From contig CM046869.1 in assembly GCA_025617745.1 (NCBI GenBank), positions 8,172,668-8,236,667 of the forward strand: a DNA stretch of 64,000 bases, in the 5' to 3' direction. The position numbers were made by a program, and so were the translations under genes. The DNA comes from Heliocidaris erythrogramma (Eukaryota; Echinodermata; Echinoidea; Camarodonta; Echinometridae). Of the stretch, positions 24,558 through 36,523 are shown piece after piece (the first letter of the stretch is position 1; each line of letters starts with the position of its first letter). The notes beneath the pieces were generated by a model that ran no database searches, was not told where the DNA came from, and saw nothing but the letters and a program-made list of their open reading frames with translations.

Positions 24558-25060
24558 AATAGACCTGTTTACTAAGTGATTCAAATTTATGGACGTTTCT
24601 TTCCTGGGGACCTAGTAACGAGGTATTCCATTAACCTGTTATTAATGAATGAACTACAATACTTGGAATCCAGTTTGCATACATTACTTGTTGCTATGTC
24701 TGACAAGCCTCTGGCAAGCTTTCAGGTTGTCAAGAACAACCTTTGTTTCAAAAGTATGCATAAAATTTGAATAACTTAGTAAACAGGTCTATTCCTTTAA
24801 TAACATTTCTAACTGAAATCACTCTCAAGTCTCAGTATCAATAATGGTACATGTAGGCCTACAGACTATACCATCACTGAATGTTTGTAGGCCTACGTCA
24901 ACCATGGAGCTACATGTACCGATGTACGATGTAGGCTAAGGAGTAGACCAACACCTAAAATACACACGTAAAAGGTAAAAAAGGAGGTCTAAAATGTAGT
25001 AATTGACCAATGTATACTCGGCAACAAAGCCGGCAATAATGGTCAATCCTTGTAACCGAA
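24390..25060 (+). repeat. Diverged ~170-200-bp duplication split by a MITE
   Basis: The segment about 24390-24557 is repeated with divergence at about 24850-25060 in the same direction. Matching order: ACGTAGGCC, a CCAAGGAGCTAC-like word, GATGTAGGCTA, GACCAACACC, CCAATGTATACT-like word, then GGCAATAATGGTCAAT / GGCTAATACATGGTCAAT. A MITE (24558-24793) sits at the end of the left copy. Confidence 0.6.
24558..24793. mobile_element. MITE with AATAGACCTGTTTACTAAGT ends
   Basis: A 236-bp element with inverted ends of about 30 bp: AATAGACCTGTTTACTAAGT followed by ATTCAAATTT, mirrored by AAATTTGAATA and ACTTAGTAAACAGGTCTATT. The interior has no coding potential; the 64-codon ORF across it is a chance frame. 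No clear target duplication. Confidence 0.8.
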
Positions 25061-25380
25061 TTCACATTATATGTAACTTTAACTCTGGACACAACACTAA
25101 ACAGTTGTATGTATGTTCCTGACCCTCAACTAACAACCTGAACACCCAATCAATGGACCTTGTGGCAAAATAAGTGATCCAATAAAGTCGTCTACTAAAT
25201 ACTAACTACTACTACTACTGGTGAATTCCTTGTAACAGAACTCACATTAACTTCAACTCTCAACTCAACACTAAACAGTTGTATGTATCTTCCTGACCCT
25301 CAACTAAATATCTGAACTGACACCCAATCAATGAACCTTGTGGCGAAATAAGTTATCCCAAAAAGTTGGCTGTTGTTGCT
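25045..25380 (+). repeat. Two-copy tandem duplication (~175 bp)
   Basis: Two similar units in the same direction share AACACTAAACAGTTGTATGT, CCTGACCCTCAACTAA, ACACCCAATCAATG and ACCTTGTGGC. They are joined by an ACTACTACTACTACTGG microsatellite near 25207-25223. A GCTGCCGCCACCGCTGCCGC stretch follows the second copy at about 25379. Confidence 0.7.
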
Positions 25381-26922
25381 GCCGCCACCGCTGCCGCCGA
25401 CTGATTCTAAAGAAACAATTGGGTACCGGTGGTTTAACTAACAATGGTTATTTTGATCAATATTTTGCATATTATTTATATCCATACTAATCCATGTTAG
25501 AAATGCAGAATTCTGCATCAATTGCAATAATCATAAATCTAAATAGTAAATCATAATCATTAAATATTGCACCAGAAACTAATATAAATGCATACTGAAA
25601 GAGCTTTCCTATCTAAATGTGCTTTGTGCAAGAAACGTTAAATGTAGTTAATATCATATCAAGTTCAAATGTACGTGCATACATTCACGTCAGCTACATG
25701 TATTAATGTAAGCCTACCATAGTAGGGCACATCAAGCCTAACCTGTGAAGCCAGTGTATAAAAATAGCACAACATATGAAGAAGAAAAAAAGTTGGCCTA
25801 AAAAACCCCACACTTGATTGCATTCTGACTGCCATCCAAATATATCAAAAATTGGTAAACAATACCAAGGTGTAGTCATTCACCAGGAATCCTAACCATT
25901 CCCTGCTCCACCAAGCCCCTCTAGCTGAAGAGACCCTTTTCGAGTTCATGGCCATGATTCCCCTGTCTACCCAAACTCAGTCACAATAACCTCCTTGTCT
26001 GAAACACAGCCAGAAAGTCTACAAATCTTGATGATATTTAGAAATGCCCCAAGAGATTTGGAGTATTTACATGCGCCCAGACCATGAGTCATCCAGAGTT
26101 CTGGTGAGGGATTATTGTAAGCTGGCGGAGATGTTCCCCCGGAGTCCTTTTGAAATTCAACCACATCTTTTAGTTGTCCTTTTGAAATTCAACCACATCT
26201 TTTAGTTGTGGACATGAAATGCTATTGGAAATCAATAGTTGGTTTCCCTGTAAAACATCCCACTTGAAATATCACAAGGACAGAAACAAGCTCTCAGAGG
26301 AGACTCTCACCATCATTTGAACAATCCTCAACCAAGAAATCTAACTGTAGGTTACAGGATAACAAAGAATTTGCAATATTTATAGTAGGCTCATGAAATG
26401 CAGACTCTGATAACATACATAATGTTGCCAAGCACAATAGGGAATAGTAAAGGTATCTAAATTGCCGAAATATAAGAATTCTAGAACACTATTTCTAATG
26501 GTCTACTTTGAGGAAAAGCTTTATTGAAGTAATACATGTATAGGGCTTATTATGAAGGTACTCAGGAAGCCTAGATACTGCACACATGAAGGTCTAATAT
26601 CTACATTTATTTAAGCCATATATCGGTACATTTAAGACCCAAATGGAGAAAAGGTATGATTGTGGATAATACATAAATTGAGACATGACTACATGTGTGC
26701 CTATTTCATTTGAATGTTCCACTCTGGACATGTATATAAGCCTAGATGTATGCTTCACTACTGAATTATTGGTGTGCAAAGTTTTAATTCTACAATGGGG
26801 TGGGTTAGCCTAGATTGTAATATGCAACTTGCACCAGCATAAGGTTTTTTTTAATTACTTTCAAGACTGAAGTGTTTATTACCTCATTCGCCCACTAGAC
26901 GGAACCATATACCATGTACATG
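25381..26922. other. Non-coding stretch, no gene seen
   Basis: No gene. It contains the small perfect tandem duplication at 26144-26207. The remaining sequence is ordinary AT-rich DNA with chance ORFs. Confidence 0.5.
26144..26207 (+). repeat. Perfect 32-bp tandem duplication
   Basis: The unit beginning GTCCTTTTGAAATTCAACCA is present twice back to back with no differences visible. This indicates a recent slippage or unequal-exchange event, or an assembly duplication. Confidence 0.85.
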
Positions 26923-28105
26923 ACCTGGAAAAGTTGTTAAGTACAAGGTTTTTTTGTTGATTTGAGTTCTAGATGGGTATTGAAGTAAATTCAGCTTGGT
27001 TGCCACCTTGGCAACCTTGAGCAATTTTTTTAATTAGCCTAATTAGCATAATCATCTAATTAGCATATGTGCAATAAGTAATATGTTGCTAATCTTAATC
27101 CAGAAAGGCTGAAAACATGAATAATACAACTTTTCTAAGGGTTTTTATGACGAGGAATTCATTTATGACATAAATTTTTATTTTTAAGTAATGCAATTGA
27201 CATAAATAGCATAATTAGCATAATGAGCTAATTAGCATATGTGCAATATATGGAATTCTTTGTCATTGTTTATCAAGAAAGCCTGAAAACATAAATAATA
27301 CAACTTTTCTAGGGTTTTCTGTGACGATGAATTCATTTATGACACCAGTTTTTAATTTCAAGTAACGCAATTGACGTAATTAGCATAATAAGCATAATGA
27401 GCTAATTAGCATATGTACAATATATGGAACTCTTTGCCATTGTTTATCCAGAAAGCCTGAAAACATAAATAATACAACTTTTCTAGGGTTTTCTGTGACG
27501 AGGAATTCATTTATGACACCAGTTTTTAATTCCAAGTAACGCAATTTTATTGACGTAATTATCATAAAAAGCATAATGAGCTAATAATGAGCTAATTAGC
27601 ATATGTGCAATATATGGAATTCTTTGTCATTGCTTATCCAGAAAGCCTGAAAAAATAAATAATACAACTTTTCTACGGTTTTCTGTGACGAGGAATTCAT
27701 TTATGTAACCAGTTTTTAATTTCAAGTAACACAATTGATGTAATTAGCATAATAAACATGAGCTAATTAGCATATGTACAATATATGGAACTTTTGCCAT
27801 TGTTTATCCAGAAAGCCTGAAAACATAAATAATACAACTTTTCTAGGGTTTTCTGTGACGAGGAATTCATTCAAGTAACGCAATTTTATTGACGTAATTA
27901 GCATAATAAGCATAATGAGCTAATAATGAGCTAATTAGCATATGTACTATATTTGGAACTCTTTGCCATTTTTTATCCAGAAAGCCTGAAAACATAAATA
28001 ATATTTTTCTAGGGTTTTCTATGATGAGGAATTTATAACACCATTTTTTTTTCATTTCGAAGTAATGCAATTATTGTAATTAGCATAATTAGCATATATG
28101 CAACA
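26923..28105 (+). repeat. Left arm: ~170-190-bp tandem repeat array
   Basis: At least six units. The marker word GTTTTCTGTGACGAGGAATTC or a close variant recurs near 27137, 27311, 27484, 27672, 27842 and 28010. Spacing is about 168-189 bp. Variation includes small insertions such as an extra GAGCTAATAATGAGCTAATT. Short ORFs recurring here on the minus strand are repeat artefacts. Confidence 0.85.
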
Positions 28106-30006
28106 ATAATAATATGATAATAATAATAATAATTCATAAAGTACAGAAATTATGTATATACTGGGCGTTTCAAAAAAAAGGAAACCCAACTTTGCAAAAT
28201 TCCTGTAAATGAACTATATGTTTACCAACAATGAAATCCATACCATATCCGAACCAAAAGGATTGCAATATCACTAAGAATTGCAAATCAAAAACAAAGA
28301 GTATAAATAAGGAAAATCAAAAACTCATGCGTGTGGTTGAAGATTTCACTTTGCTGATTTTCAAAAAATTCAACTTTAGTTGAAAATTGACGGACAGTCC
28401 TGCAGCACTCAAGACAAACGAAGACGTTTTCTGTGTTTTCGGAAGATCTCGCTTCCTCTTGGTCATAAGGTTATGACTAATAACTCGTTCCGTGCTTTGC
28501 GAAGTTCATAAGACCCTTTGTTAAGGCGTAAAATTAATCATTATGAGATTTGCTTACTAACGGATGGCCATAAACAGATAAAGAGCTACCAAGCTAGTTG
28601 ACAAACCATGCCTATTGCGTTTTACAAGAAAGTGAACCAACTGGAATTTTGCACAGAATTTTGAAGACAATGGTGTTCACTGATGCTTGACTGTGGAAAC
28701 CTGAACAAGTTACCATTGGAAAGCAAATTAATTACTCTTTCATATGATATGAAATTAAACTCCGGTAAATATTTAGTCCATGCACTCGTATAATTTTCAA
28801 AGTTGGTTTTCCTTTTTTTTAACGCCCAGTATATTCTACCCTGCTGCAAGAGCTCCTGATGTACTGATAACTAAGAGGAGTAATTAAATGAAAAGATATG
28901 TTTTTAATTTTTATCTGAAAGTATTTATAGTTGGGGATTTCCTGATTTCTAATGGTAAGTTGTTCCACAATTTGGGGGCTGTGCAGACAAATGCTTGATC
29001 TCCTAAGGTTATTTTTGCTTTATATGATGGGGTTGGCAGTATTAAAGTATCTCGAGAACTGTGCAGGGTGAGGGTATGTTTGCAAGCTTTTGAGTTGTAA
29101 CAGATCTACAATATATTTAGGGGCTTGATCAATTAGAGATTTATAGACAATCAACATGACTTTAAAAGATATTCTTTGTCGCACTGGTAGCCAGTGCAGA
29201 TCTCTCAAAACAGGGGTGATCCTTGAGAATTTTGAAGTATCCACAAATTGGTCTTGCACAAAGGTTTTGGACCCGCTGCAGTCGTCCTATTTGAGAGTCA
29301 GGGAGTCCATACAATAACCCATTACAATGATCTAACTTACTAGTGATGCATGCATGAGCAGTTGTTTTCATGCTATCCTGATCAATATATTTTCTAATAT
29401 GTCTGATATTATATAAAATGCAATATGATGATATACATACATTGGTAATGTGTGCTTCCATATTCAAATGACTGTCAAAATGCAATACCAGATTTCTAGC
29501 ATTCATGGATGGTTTTATGACAGAACTTCCAACAAATATCCAATCGAAATTAAGTTTGGATACCCGTTTAGATGTGCCAACGAGCAACAATTCAGTTTTA
29601 CTGTAATTTAGCATGAGTTTGTTTTGCAGCATCCATTCACGTATATAACTGACACATGCTTCTATGAGCGAGATGCTTTGCTCTTAAGCATATACATAGG
29701 GTCTAAATGACAAGTAAATCTGTCTGTCATCGGCGTAGCAGTGGCATTATATTCCATGAACTAATTGTGGACCTTGGTAAAGAGATAACCTGAGTAAATA
29801 ACAGAGGGCCCAACCGAGAACCTTGTGGGACCCCGAAGGGCTCGAGAAAAGAATCAGAGACAGCATCATCAATCTTGATCTTTTGATGTCTATCTGCCAA
29901 ATATGACTTACTCCATCTGAGAGCATCATCAATGTCAAAGCAGAACATAAGCGTTTCCAATAAAAAGAGCAAGACTGATCTATGGTATCAAATGCGCTAT
30001 ATAGGA
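28106..30006 (-). mobile_element. 5'-truncated CR1/L2-type LINE with TSD
   Basis: Minus-strand reverse transcriptase remnants in 3'-to-5' order along the window. They include LHWLPVRQRISFK near 29200, LDHCNGLLYGLPDSQIGRLQ near 29300, and FGVPQGSRLGPLL near 29830 with AFDTIDQ upstream. These are hallmarks of the CR1/L2 group of Jockey-superfamily LINEs. The 3' end carries an AAT-type microsatellite tail (28106-28133). The 6-bp GCAACA occurs at both borders (28100-28105, 30007-30012), a likely target duplication. The element is truncated within the reverse transcriptase, has several frame breaks, and is interrupted in its 3' region by a TA-flanked MITE. It is inactive. Confidence 0.85.
28161..28829. 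mobile_element. TA-flanked (Tc1/mariner-type) non-autonomous element
   Basis: Inverted ends CTGGGCGTTTCAAAAAAAAG and, at the right, CTTTTTTTTAACGCCCAG, with matching GGAAACCCAACTTTG / CAAAGTTGGTTTTCC further in. TA dinucleotides directly flank both ends (28159-28160, 28830-28831), as produced by Tc1/mariner-type insertion. The 669-bp interior has no transposase DDE/D motif that I can see. It sits inside the 3' part of the LINE at 28106-30006, so it is younger than that LINE. Confidence 0.8.
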
Positions 30007-30699
30007 GCAACATGTAGACTTATTTGTCATTGTTTATCTAGAAAGCCTGAAAACACCTTTTAAAGACAACAAATAAGTTAGTGAAAAGACATTCCATGCA
30101 GATGTAGTATAAGTAGCCCAATTAACATAATAAGTAAATTCGCATATTTGCATTTATTGATATACTGTAGTTAATCCAGAAAATTCTGGGATGACAGGTT
30201 TAATGTGTATACATTTTTATTATGACCGACCATGTTGACACGAATAATAATTACCCTTATTAGCATAATTAGCATATTAATCAGGCAATTGCCTAGTGGC
30301 CTCTTGAATTTCTCTCTGACAGGACAGAATACACTGTACGTAGGTATTCATTTGTAATTTCCCACTGTACCAGTGATAAGAGAATGAACAGTCATGACAG
30401 AGACCAGTAAGTTATTAAATATTTAAAGAAAATGTTTGGGTCGACTGAAAGATGGTAATGATGGTAAAGTATATTTAGAATTTTGTTCTTTCGTTCTTTT
30501 TCTTCTTTGAGTTTATAGGTGTCTGGGACAGAATTAAGAGAATTTGTTGTATACCTGTATTGTCTGGGCATAGTACATGGCAGTCTAAGGTATAGTGCTT
30601 CTACTCATATGCGTAGGGAATGAATTTACAAAGTTACAATCCTTTGCCACATTGAACATGGTTGCCCTCTGAGGTAAATATTGGTCATTATAAAAATGT

Positions 30700-31747
30700 A
30701 AACACATTAAATCTGTCATCCCATAATTTTCTGGATTAACTATATCAATAAATGCAAATATGAAAATTCATTTATTACAACCTGTATGATAATTAGGCTA
30801 ATTATACTACATTTACATGGAACATCTTCTCATAAACTAATTTGTTGTCTTTAAAAACTGTTTTAAAATGTTGCGTTGCACCATTTTTAGGCTTTTTAGA
30901 TAATGACAAAGAAGTTTACATACATGTATTGCACATATGCTAATAATACCATTTACAACAATTGCATTACTTAAAAATAACAAATGGCGTCATGAATGAA
31001 TTCCTCGTCATAGAAACCCTAGAAAAGTTGTATTATTTTTGTTTTCAGGCTTCCTGGATAAACAATGACGAAGAAGTCCATATATTGCACATATGCTAAT
31101 TAGCTCATTATGCTAATTATGCTATTCACGACGATTACATTACTTAAAAATAAAAAATGGCGTCATAAATGAATTCATGGTCATAGAAAACCCTAGAAAA
31201 GTTGAATTATTTATGTTTTCAGGTTTTCTGGATAAACAATGGCAAAGAAGTCCATATATTGCACATATGCTAATTAGCTAATTATGCTAATTATGCTATT
31301 TATGACAATTGCATTACTTAAAAATAAAAACTGGTGTCATAAATGAATTCCTCGTCATAGAAAACCCTAGAAAAGTTGTGTTTTCAGGCTCCCTGGAAAA
31401 ACAATGACAAAGAAGTCCATATAATGCACATATGCTAATTAGCACATTATGCTAATTATGCTATTCACAACAATTACATTACTTAGAAATAAAAACCGAT
31501 GTCATAAATGAATTCCTCGTCATAGAAACCCCTAGAAAAGTTGTATTATTTATATTTTCAGGCTTTCTGGGTTAAGATTAGCAACATATTATATATTGCA
31601 TATATGCTAATTAGATGATTATGCTAATTAGGCTAATAAAAAAAATTGCTCAAGGTTGCCAAGGTGGCAACCAAGCTGAATTTACCTCAATACCCATCTA
31701 GAATACGAATCAACAAAAAAACCTTGTACTTAACAACTTTTCCAGGT
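30700..31747 (-). repeat. Right arm: ~173-bp tandem repeat array, inverted
   Basis: Complement of the left-arm units: CACATATGCTAATTAGC, TTTTCAGGCTTTCTGG-like words and GAATTCCTCGTCATAGAAA recur near 30999, 31172, 31345 and 31512. The spacing of about 173 bp is more regular than in the left arm. The outer end (31630-31747) mirrors 26923-27040. Confidence 0.85.
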
Positions 31748-32282
31748 CTCAAAAACTTCTACTGGACTACATTCCCACATCACACAAACATAAAACATGA
31801 AGGAAACAAATGCATTAAATTTCTACTATGTAGGGAAGTTCCACTCTAAGCAACAGAATAAACTATGAACTAGCTCGCTGCTATTTAAATAAACTTGTCT
31901 GGATAAAATACGAGCCTTGGAAAGGACTATACGTCAGCATAACTGGCGAGTTTTTGTAAGTTCTCAAACAAGGGTTTGTGTGGATAAAGGATAGGGAGCG
32001 AGAGGGGCATACATGTACAATCACTGCATTCATTTCAGAGAGCTCGCTGTTTAGAGAGGGAACCATCATCAATCTTCCCCAAAAAGCTCATCTCCTCTCC
32101 GTTCTGCTTGAGCTGTTCAGCCCTGAGTAAACCAAAGAAAAAGAGGAAATCCTTTATCCCCGTATCTCCCATTCATACACAAATTAGGTTTGTCAGGATG
32201 AGTGGGTAGAGGGTTGTGCCTATAAAGGATAGAGGAGGGTTGGTGTGAATCTATTTGTCTCTCAATTTGTTAGTCCAGCCCA
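31748..32282. other. Non-coding stretch, no gene seen
   Basis: No gene or clear repeat. Ends at the hairpin MITE. Confidence 0.5.
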
Positions 32283-32420
32283 GGGGAGTGTTTCATCAAG
32301 CGTTTTGTCAGTGATTTTTACTGACAAATTTGCTCTCAGCCAATCAGATGCAAGGATTTCAGTAGCTTATAACAGTTGTCGGTAAAAATCACTGACAAAA
32401 CGCTTGATGAAACGCTCCCC
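32283..32420. repeat. Hairpin MITE, copy C of three, inverted
   Basis: GGGGAGTGTTTCATCAAGCG at the left and CGCTTGATGAAACGCTCCCC at the right. The asymmetric centre (CAGCCAATCAGATGCAAGGA) is the complement of that in the copies at 1910 and 16372, so this copy is in the opposite direction. Confidence 0.87.
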
Positions 32421-34148
32421 AGGACTGACTGCCAGTTCTTTGTGTTTCCACTCTAGTAATATACATGGAACCCTGCATGCACATTAACCCTTTCCATGCC
32501 ACCAGACTTTTGCGCAAATGTCACAAATGAATTTTCAAGAGTTAAATATTAACTTTCAACGAGTTTTTTTCTCAAGCAAACTGGGCAAAGATATATTGCA
32601 TATAAAGAATAAACATTATACTTATGACACAGGTTTCTGTATAATGAAGAATTTTCAAGCCATTCTGAGCCTATAAATAATGTTCGACACTCAATTTTGG
32701 GGGAGGGATTTGCCGCCCACGGCATGGTAGGGGTTAAGCCTTTATATACTGCCATCACATTTTACAGTATTTTATTGTAACATGTAACAAAGATCCATAG
32801 AGATTTATGTGTTTTGTAACTACCACAACATTTTGTTCATTGAATTAGATGATACTGCATTTTTGTCTTATTGTTAATATTACTCCTATCATTCCTGTTA
32901 TCTTTCTTTTATGTTCCTTATGTGCATTGTAATTCTTTCTTAATTTGCACTGTTTGTAATCACAAAAATCAATAAAACATACATGTACATGTATATGAAT
33001 ACAATTTTTTTTAAAGATCCAATGAGATGTGCGTTATGTTGTATTGCACAGGTTTAAAATGGAGAAAAGCGACTGTAATAGCTTTATAACACTTAAATAG
33101 GTCTACCTACCCTGTACACTGTGTACAGTCATATACATGCAATGTGTCCAAACTTTTAAACTCGTTTTAAACTTGTAAGTCTCCCACCCCCCCCCCCAAA
33201 AAAAAAGGGGGGGGGGGGGAGAGGGAAATAACTGTACTCACAATATGGAGTATCTATAGTATCTATGTATAATACAGGTAGTGTATCATCTACAGTCTGC
33301 ATATAAATCTTGAACGATGAAAAAGTACATATATATGTCAAAAAGAAGTTCTGCTCTTTCCAAACTACAGGAATCAATTGTGGGAAAATACAGAATGGTT
33401 GGAAAATAATCAGATTATTTCTGATAACCGAGGTTTCCTCACATGTATCACGCAAACCCCATGCAAACTAGAACGATTGTAGTAGATTTTCACATTTCCT
33501 CTTGACACCCCATATATCCATACAGACCACCATGCCCCTGTTCACATAAAACAATATGTTTAAGTACTTTTACAACGAAAACAACAACAACAATGAAGGG
33601 AGAACAAAAATGCCCCCAAATTTAGGTATTTACTATAAATTAAGCCTATCTTGCTCCAGCACATGTTGCGATTAAATCTGCACTGCTAAAATAATTGTTT
33701 GGGGCAAATATATAAATGTTAACTATAAAATTGTATTAAAAATTAATGATGAAATATGAAAGTTGATTTCTACAAGAGGATAATAAATTGGATATTTTCA
33801 CAGCTACACAAGTTACCCTGAAACTGATGCGTTTAAAAGTGGCATGCAGTTACATTTGGTATAAAATAATACTGATTGAGAAATTTTAAATCAATGCCTA
33901 AAGTGATTTTAAAAGGCTACGAGTTAGGAGTATGATGAGTATCTATCTTCTGACAAATAATAATGATTATGGCGTTGTTTCTTTCTCATGTGAAAGGGCC
34001 CCACATACAGTCTGGTTCGGTCCATCAAAGTTGTTTAGTCTGCTTAGCAGGGTTTCCGTTTAGGTGGGCAATAATAGCACTAATATTCATGTCTGTCTGA
34101 AGGCCCCACTTCCTTTCATACTGGCCTGCTAAAACTATCCCAGCCTCT
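32421..34148. other. Non-coding stretch, no gene seen
   Basis: No gene. It contains the C/A/G homopolymer hairpin at 33187-33225. Several short chance ORFs lack domains. Confidence 0.5.
33187..33225. repeat. C-run / A-run / G-run palindromic low-complexity tract
   Basis: About 12 C, then about 9 A, then about 12 G, flanked by CTCCCA and GAGAGGG, forming a potential C:G hairpin with an A loop. Such tracts are hard to sequence, so the exact lengths are uncertain. Confidence 0.7.
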
Positions 34149-34695
34149 GCACTTTCCTCTCCTAACCTTTTTTACTGACAGCACTGTCGGTGAGGTTGGT
34201 AACATTTTAACATATTCTACATCTCACGGCTCCATCTCCTACACCCCTACCCCTCCCACTAAAAGGCAAACCAACTAGTATAGTATGCACTTTCCTCTCC
34301 TAACCTTTTAACTGACAGCACTGTCTGTGAGGTTGGTAACATTTTAACATATTCTACACCTCTCGGCTCCATCTCCTACACCCCTACCCCTCCCACTAAA
34401 AGGCAAACCAACTAGTATAGTATGCACTTTCCTCTCCTAACCTTTTAACTGACAGCACTGTCTGTGAGGTTGGTAACATTTTAACATATTCTACACCTCT
34501 CGGCTCCATCTCCTACACCCCTACCCCTCCCACTAAAAGGCAAACCAACTAGTACAGTATGCACTTCCCTCTAAGAACCTTTGAACTGACAGCAATGTCG
34601 GTTACTTTGGAAACATTTTAAAATGTTCTCCATATACTTTGCCCCATCTCCTACACCCCTCCCTCTCTCACTAAAAGGCACCCCATCTCCAATGT
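34149..34695 (+). repeat. Four-copy tandem repeat, ~137-bp unit
   Basis: Units begin GCACTTTCCTCTCCTAACCT at 34149, 34287, 34424 and 34561. Each contains TGACAGCACTGTC, GAGGTTGGTAACATTTTAAC and CCACTAAAAGGCAAACCAAC. Copies 1-3 are nearly identical; copy 4 is clearly diverged, as is usual at array edges. No coding capacity. Confidence 0.9.
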
Positions 34696-35901
34696 ATTGT
34701 CAAAACTACCACTGTTCAGACCATTTTTCCATCTAATTCTTTATCATTCTCATGTATAAATGCAATGTCTACTCAGACTCCTATTTGGCAAGCAATATAT
34801 ATACATGTAATTCTTTTTCTCAGTATTTTTGTTCACCATTTCCACTATTCCATTATTAAAGATGACATGTATCACATTATCATTCACATGGAACAAACCC
34901 ATGTTGCCAAATGCTGAAACTTGGGTTTTCAGACATGCTTGCACAATAAAAATAGACTGGGATCGGGGATGGGGTGATAGATTGAAAACCATGGCCGAGT
35001 GTAGCCGCTCCCTGGCTTAAAAACTTGTTTGAACTATCTACATCCCTACATGTATACAATTTTTATTCAACAAAAAACATGAAGAACTTAAAACATACAG
35101 TACCTATTAAAAGCATGGACCAAATGTCAGTTGTAGTCAGGGAGACTACTTTAAGGCCAATCAGGTAACTGATGAAGATGTCAGTGAGTTGGAATGCAAT
35201 TCACCACCAGGGTCATAAGTAGTTCCAATTACAAAAGTAATTGTGTGGTTACTGACTGTTTAATGGGATAAAATTCAACTAATGAGCTTAGCTGGGGACC
35301 GAAATAGACAGCTTTGGAGATGAATGCTCAGCAAATGAATTATATGTTCACAGTCAAACTTCCTGGGCTAGTTGTTTTTACGTAATTCCTTATCTTTATG
35401 TTTTGTGTCTAGCCTAATACAGGCTAATAGACAAAAACAATGTCCAAAGAGTTTCCTGTAACTACTGTGCATGAATCATCGAATTACCTATCATACTACA
35501 TCTACATACAAATATATGCAACTATCTTTAACATACATGTGTAATATATGTTTTTATATGCAACCTTTTACAATTTGTTTTTTTTTTCATTCCTGGAGTT
35601 CTTGGACATTGTGTACACCACATATCGCTGTGTGCCTGGAAAAGTGCAAACACTGTACGAAAGGACGTTCATTTGGACCAGAAAGTTGCATTTCAAAGTT
35701 CTGACCATTCTTTGACTATAACTCACTTCAGACATACATGTGCACTTATAAATCATTACCAGGTACATGTACATAAGCAATCAATACACTTGACAAGGAT
35801 TTTTATTTTTTCTTTCTGCCAACTTTGCCAAGACAACAGTTCACATCACATCCAAACTTGAAAATTCCTTATGGTGCAAGTTTTTTGTGATCTCGGTTGA
35901 T
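34696..35901. other. Non-coding stretch, no gene seen
   Basis: No gene or repeat recognised apart from TACATGTA-type words. ORFs are short. Confidence 0.5.
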
Positions 35902-36067
35902 TTAATTGGCATTATCATGAAATAGGTCCCCCTCCCCCTCATTCACTCTGCACTGTACTCTGTAGCAGTTTATAGTGTGCAATGCTATTATTGGGACCTC
36001 GACATAGACTGAGTCTGAGCATACAAACTGAATGAGGGGGGACTTATTCCATGATTAGGCCATTTAA
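35902..36067. mobile_element. Small hairpin MITE with TTAA ends
   Basis: A 166-bp interval. The left arm TTAATTGGCATTATCATGAA continues to ATAGGTCCCCCTCCCCCTCA. The right arm, read in complement, gives TTAAATGGCCTAATCATGGA and then ATAAGTCCCCCCTCATTCA. TTAA lies at both ends (35902-35905, 36064-36067). It has no coding potential and joins the other TTAA-bounded elements in this window. Confidence 0.7.
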
Positions 36068-36173
36068 TTTTCATGATACATACAGTGTACAACCAAATTA
36101 AACCTGGCTTATTTAGTTATCTTAATATCATAGACAATGTATATTTGCATATTTATTCTATCTCTCAACTCAC

Positions 36174-36182
36174 CCCCCCCCC

Positions 36183-36220
<38 letters not shown>
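36174..36220. repeat. C-run plus CT microsatellite
   Basis: A C-run of about 11 residues followed by TTT and about 16 CT repeats. It lies in the presumed laminin intron about 0.3 kb downstream of exon 1. Confidence 0.9.
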
Positions 36221-36221
<1 letters not shown>

Positions 36222-36523
36222 GACATTATCCATCTATCCATTTATCACCAACAAATTGCATCTCATAGTTTTACAAGTAGTATGTACGAGGTTATAAAAC
36301 TGTATGCAGCTACACGTACTGTCTTTGACTTGGATACATAAACTCCCTTCTGTTGTCTATTGAGTATTGTTAATCAAATGATAATGTCAAATGATTTGTA
36401 CTTATTTTGAATTTGAGCAGTTAAGTAGTATTCTTTTCTTTCTGTCTGTCTTTCTTTTAATTTATAGAAATTAGAATTCAAATTGTGAGGCTGAATTAGA
36501 TCTACTGTTTTGTTGGTACATAC

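Larger units (their letters stand above)
26923..31747. mobile_element. Large foldback element with satellite-like arms
   Basis: The outer ends are inverted copies: ACCTGGAAAAGTTGTTAAGT at 26923 and its complement ending at 31747. They are followed inward by further matching sequence (AGTACAAGGTTTTTTTGTTGA, TAGATGGGTATTGA, GGTTGCCACCTTGGCAACC). The arms then consist of tandem units of about 170-190 bp, each with CTAATTAGCATATG, TTATCCAGAAAGCCTGAAAA and GACGAGGAATTCATT, complemented on the other side. Arm similarity also covers 30013-30230 versus 30700-30880, so the loop is about 30235-30695. A LINE is nested in the left arm. No transposase was seen. No clear flanking duplication was found. It could be a foldback transposon or a palindromic rearrangement of a satellite. 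Confidence 0.8.
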
